NCBI GenBank assembly: GCA_046309355.1
Contig: JBKCPL010000007.1
Coordinates: forward strand, 1 to 6,360
DNA from: CAYSBE01 sp046309355
GTDB taxonomy: Bacteria > Bacteroidota > Bacteroidia > UKL13-3
Direction of reading: 5' to 3'
DNA: 6,360 nucleotides
This document shows, piece after piece, positions 6,159 through 6,360 of the stretch. Position 1 is the first letter of the stretch. The number at the start of each line of letters is the position of its first letter. Made by a program: the position numbers and the translations under genes. The notes beneath the pieces were generated by a model, which worked only from the letters and a program-made list of their open reading frames with translations, searched no databases and was not told where the DNA came from.

Positions 6159-6199
6159 CAAATTTCGTGAAATATATGTAAAAACGGATATAAGGCAAA
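6159..6199 (-). promoter_or_regulatory. Candidate rpoD promoter (TTTG-N19-TATATTTC)
   Basis: Reading the minus strand, TTTG (6199-6196) is followed after 19 bases by TATATTTC (6176-6169), one base off the Bacteroidota consensus TTTG-N19/20-TAnnTTTG. Transcription would begin near 6163, leaving a leader of about 45-50 bases before the rpoD ATG at 6116. A second, overlapping -7-like element, GAAATTTG (6166-6159), is also one base off but is 29 bases from the same TTTG. The leader is A/T-rich and lacks a Shine-Dalgarno. If correct, RpoD would transcribe its own gene. Confidence 0.4.
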
Positions 6200-6209
6200 T
6201 AAATTTTAA

Positions 6210-6360
6210 CGGTTATATGAAACTACAGTCATACAGCATATTACAGATTTTCAGGAGGAAATAGCTGGAAGTGAGGAAATAGAAGTGGCGCCCCCCGACG
6301 GCCGGGCCCCAGAGGATGGAGGTGGGGAAGCCACATTTAAACCAAAAACGGTTTTTTTTT
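6210..6360. other. Unassigned right edge: GC-rich, open in two complementary frames
   Basis: I do not recognise this stretch. On the minus strand a frame open from the window edge ends at TGA 6251-6253, giving 35 residues rich in Ser, Pro and Gly (including SPPPSSGARPSGGATS). That would fit the 3' end of another minus-strand gene upstream of rpoD. On the plus strand, the complementary frame is open from 6210 to the edge and encodes an acidic peptide (including DFQEEIAGSEEIEVAPPDG), but it has no ATG, GTG or TTG near its beginning. The 10-mer GAGGAAATAG is repeated 18 bases apart (6255 and 6273), a spacing that keeps the reading frame. GC is 74 per cent in 6281-6330 but 26 per cent in 6161-6240 by hand count. 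Coding status is undecided. Confidence 0.3.
6339..6360 (+). terminator. Weak terminator-like hairpin with T-run at the window edge
   Basis: AAACC, six loop bases and GGTTT form a 5-pair stem (only two G-C pairs) that runs directly into T9 at 6352-6360. It would act on plus-strand transcripts, but no plus-strand gene before it is established. The stem is weak, and the T-run may continue beyond the window. Confidence 0.18.

Noticed and set aside
6217..6264. 15-codon plus-strand frame starting at ATG 6217
   Set aside because: Very short, no ribosome-binding or promoter support, and out of phase with the longer open frame beside it.

Overview
The window looks like chromosomal DNA of a Bacteroidota bacterium. 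It carries a type IX secretion (T9SS) C-terminal sorting domain, a short primary sigma factor without region 1.1 that starts MRQLKI, start codons without a clear Shine-Dalgarno sequence, and promoter-like TAnnTTTG elements. I cannot name the genus. Base composition is moderate to AT-rich, apart from two GC-rich patches: the sorting domain near 1081-1200 and an island near 6281-6330.

Left part, plus strand: the window opens inside a gene for a secreted beta-propeller-like protein with a T9SS sorting domain (1-1332). Only the first residues of its signal peptide are missing. A 363-base non-coding gap follows. It holds a short palindrome and a cluster of degenerate repeats built on CACGGAG/CACAGCG and its CGCAAAG-like variant in alternating orientation. 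Next is a PnuC-family vitamin or nucleoside-precursor transporter (1696-2256). It ends tail to tail with the next gene, with an 8-base overlap.

Centre and right, minus strand: reading right to left, the genes are the primary sigma factor RpoD (6116-5253), a gap of about 200 bases, then a tight operon. The operon holds rhomboid protease A (5050-4211), rhomboid protease B (4209-3346) and a membrane-anchored endonuclease/exonuclease/phosphatase (EEP) family protein (3343-2249). The intergenic gaps are 1 and 2 bases, so the three are almost certainly co-transcribed and probably translationally coupled. All three products are membrane proteins with intact active-site residues. A rhomboid-rhomboid-EEP order is, from memory, common in Bacteroidota, often behind mutL, which is not present here. 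Promoter candidates sit before the operon (perfect -7 element) and before rpoD (TTTG-N19-TATATTTC).

Right edge (6117-6360): after the rpoD promoter region the sequence changes sharply to a GC-rich, purine-skewed stretch that is open in two complementary frames and ends in nine T. It may be the end of another gene, but I cannot assign it.

I found no CRISPR array, insertion sequence, rRNA, tRNA or known riboswitch. The genes are recognisable families. The less explained parts are the intergenic repeats, the composition change inside the T9SS protein, the palindrome beside the rhomboid promoter and the GC-rich right edge. I do not see convincing evidence of an undescribed system.
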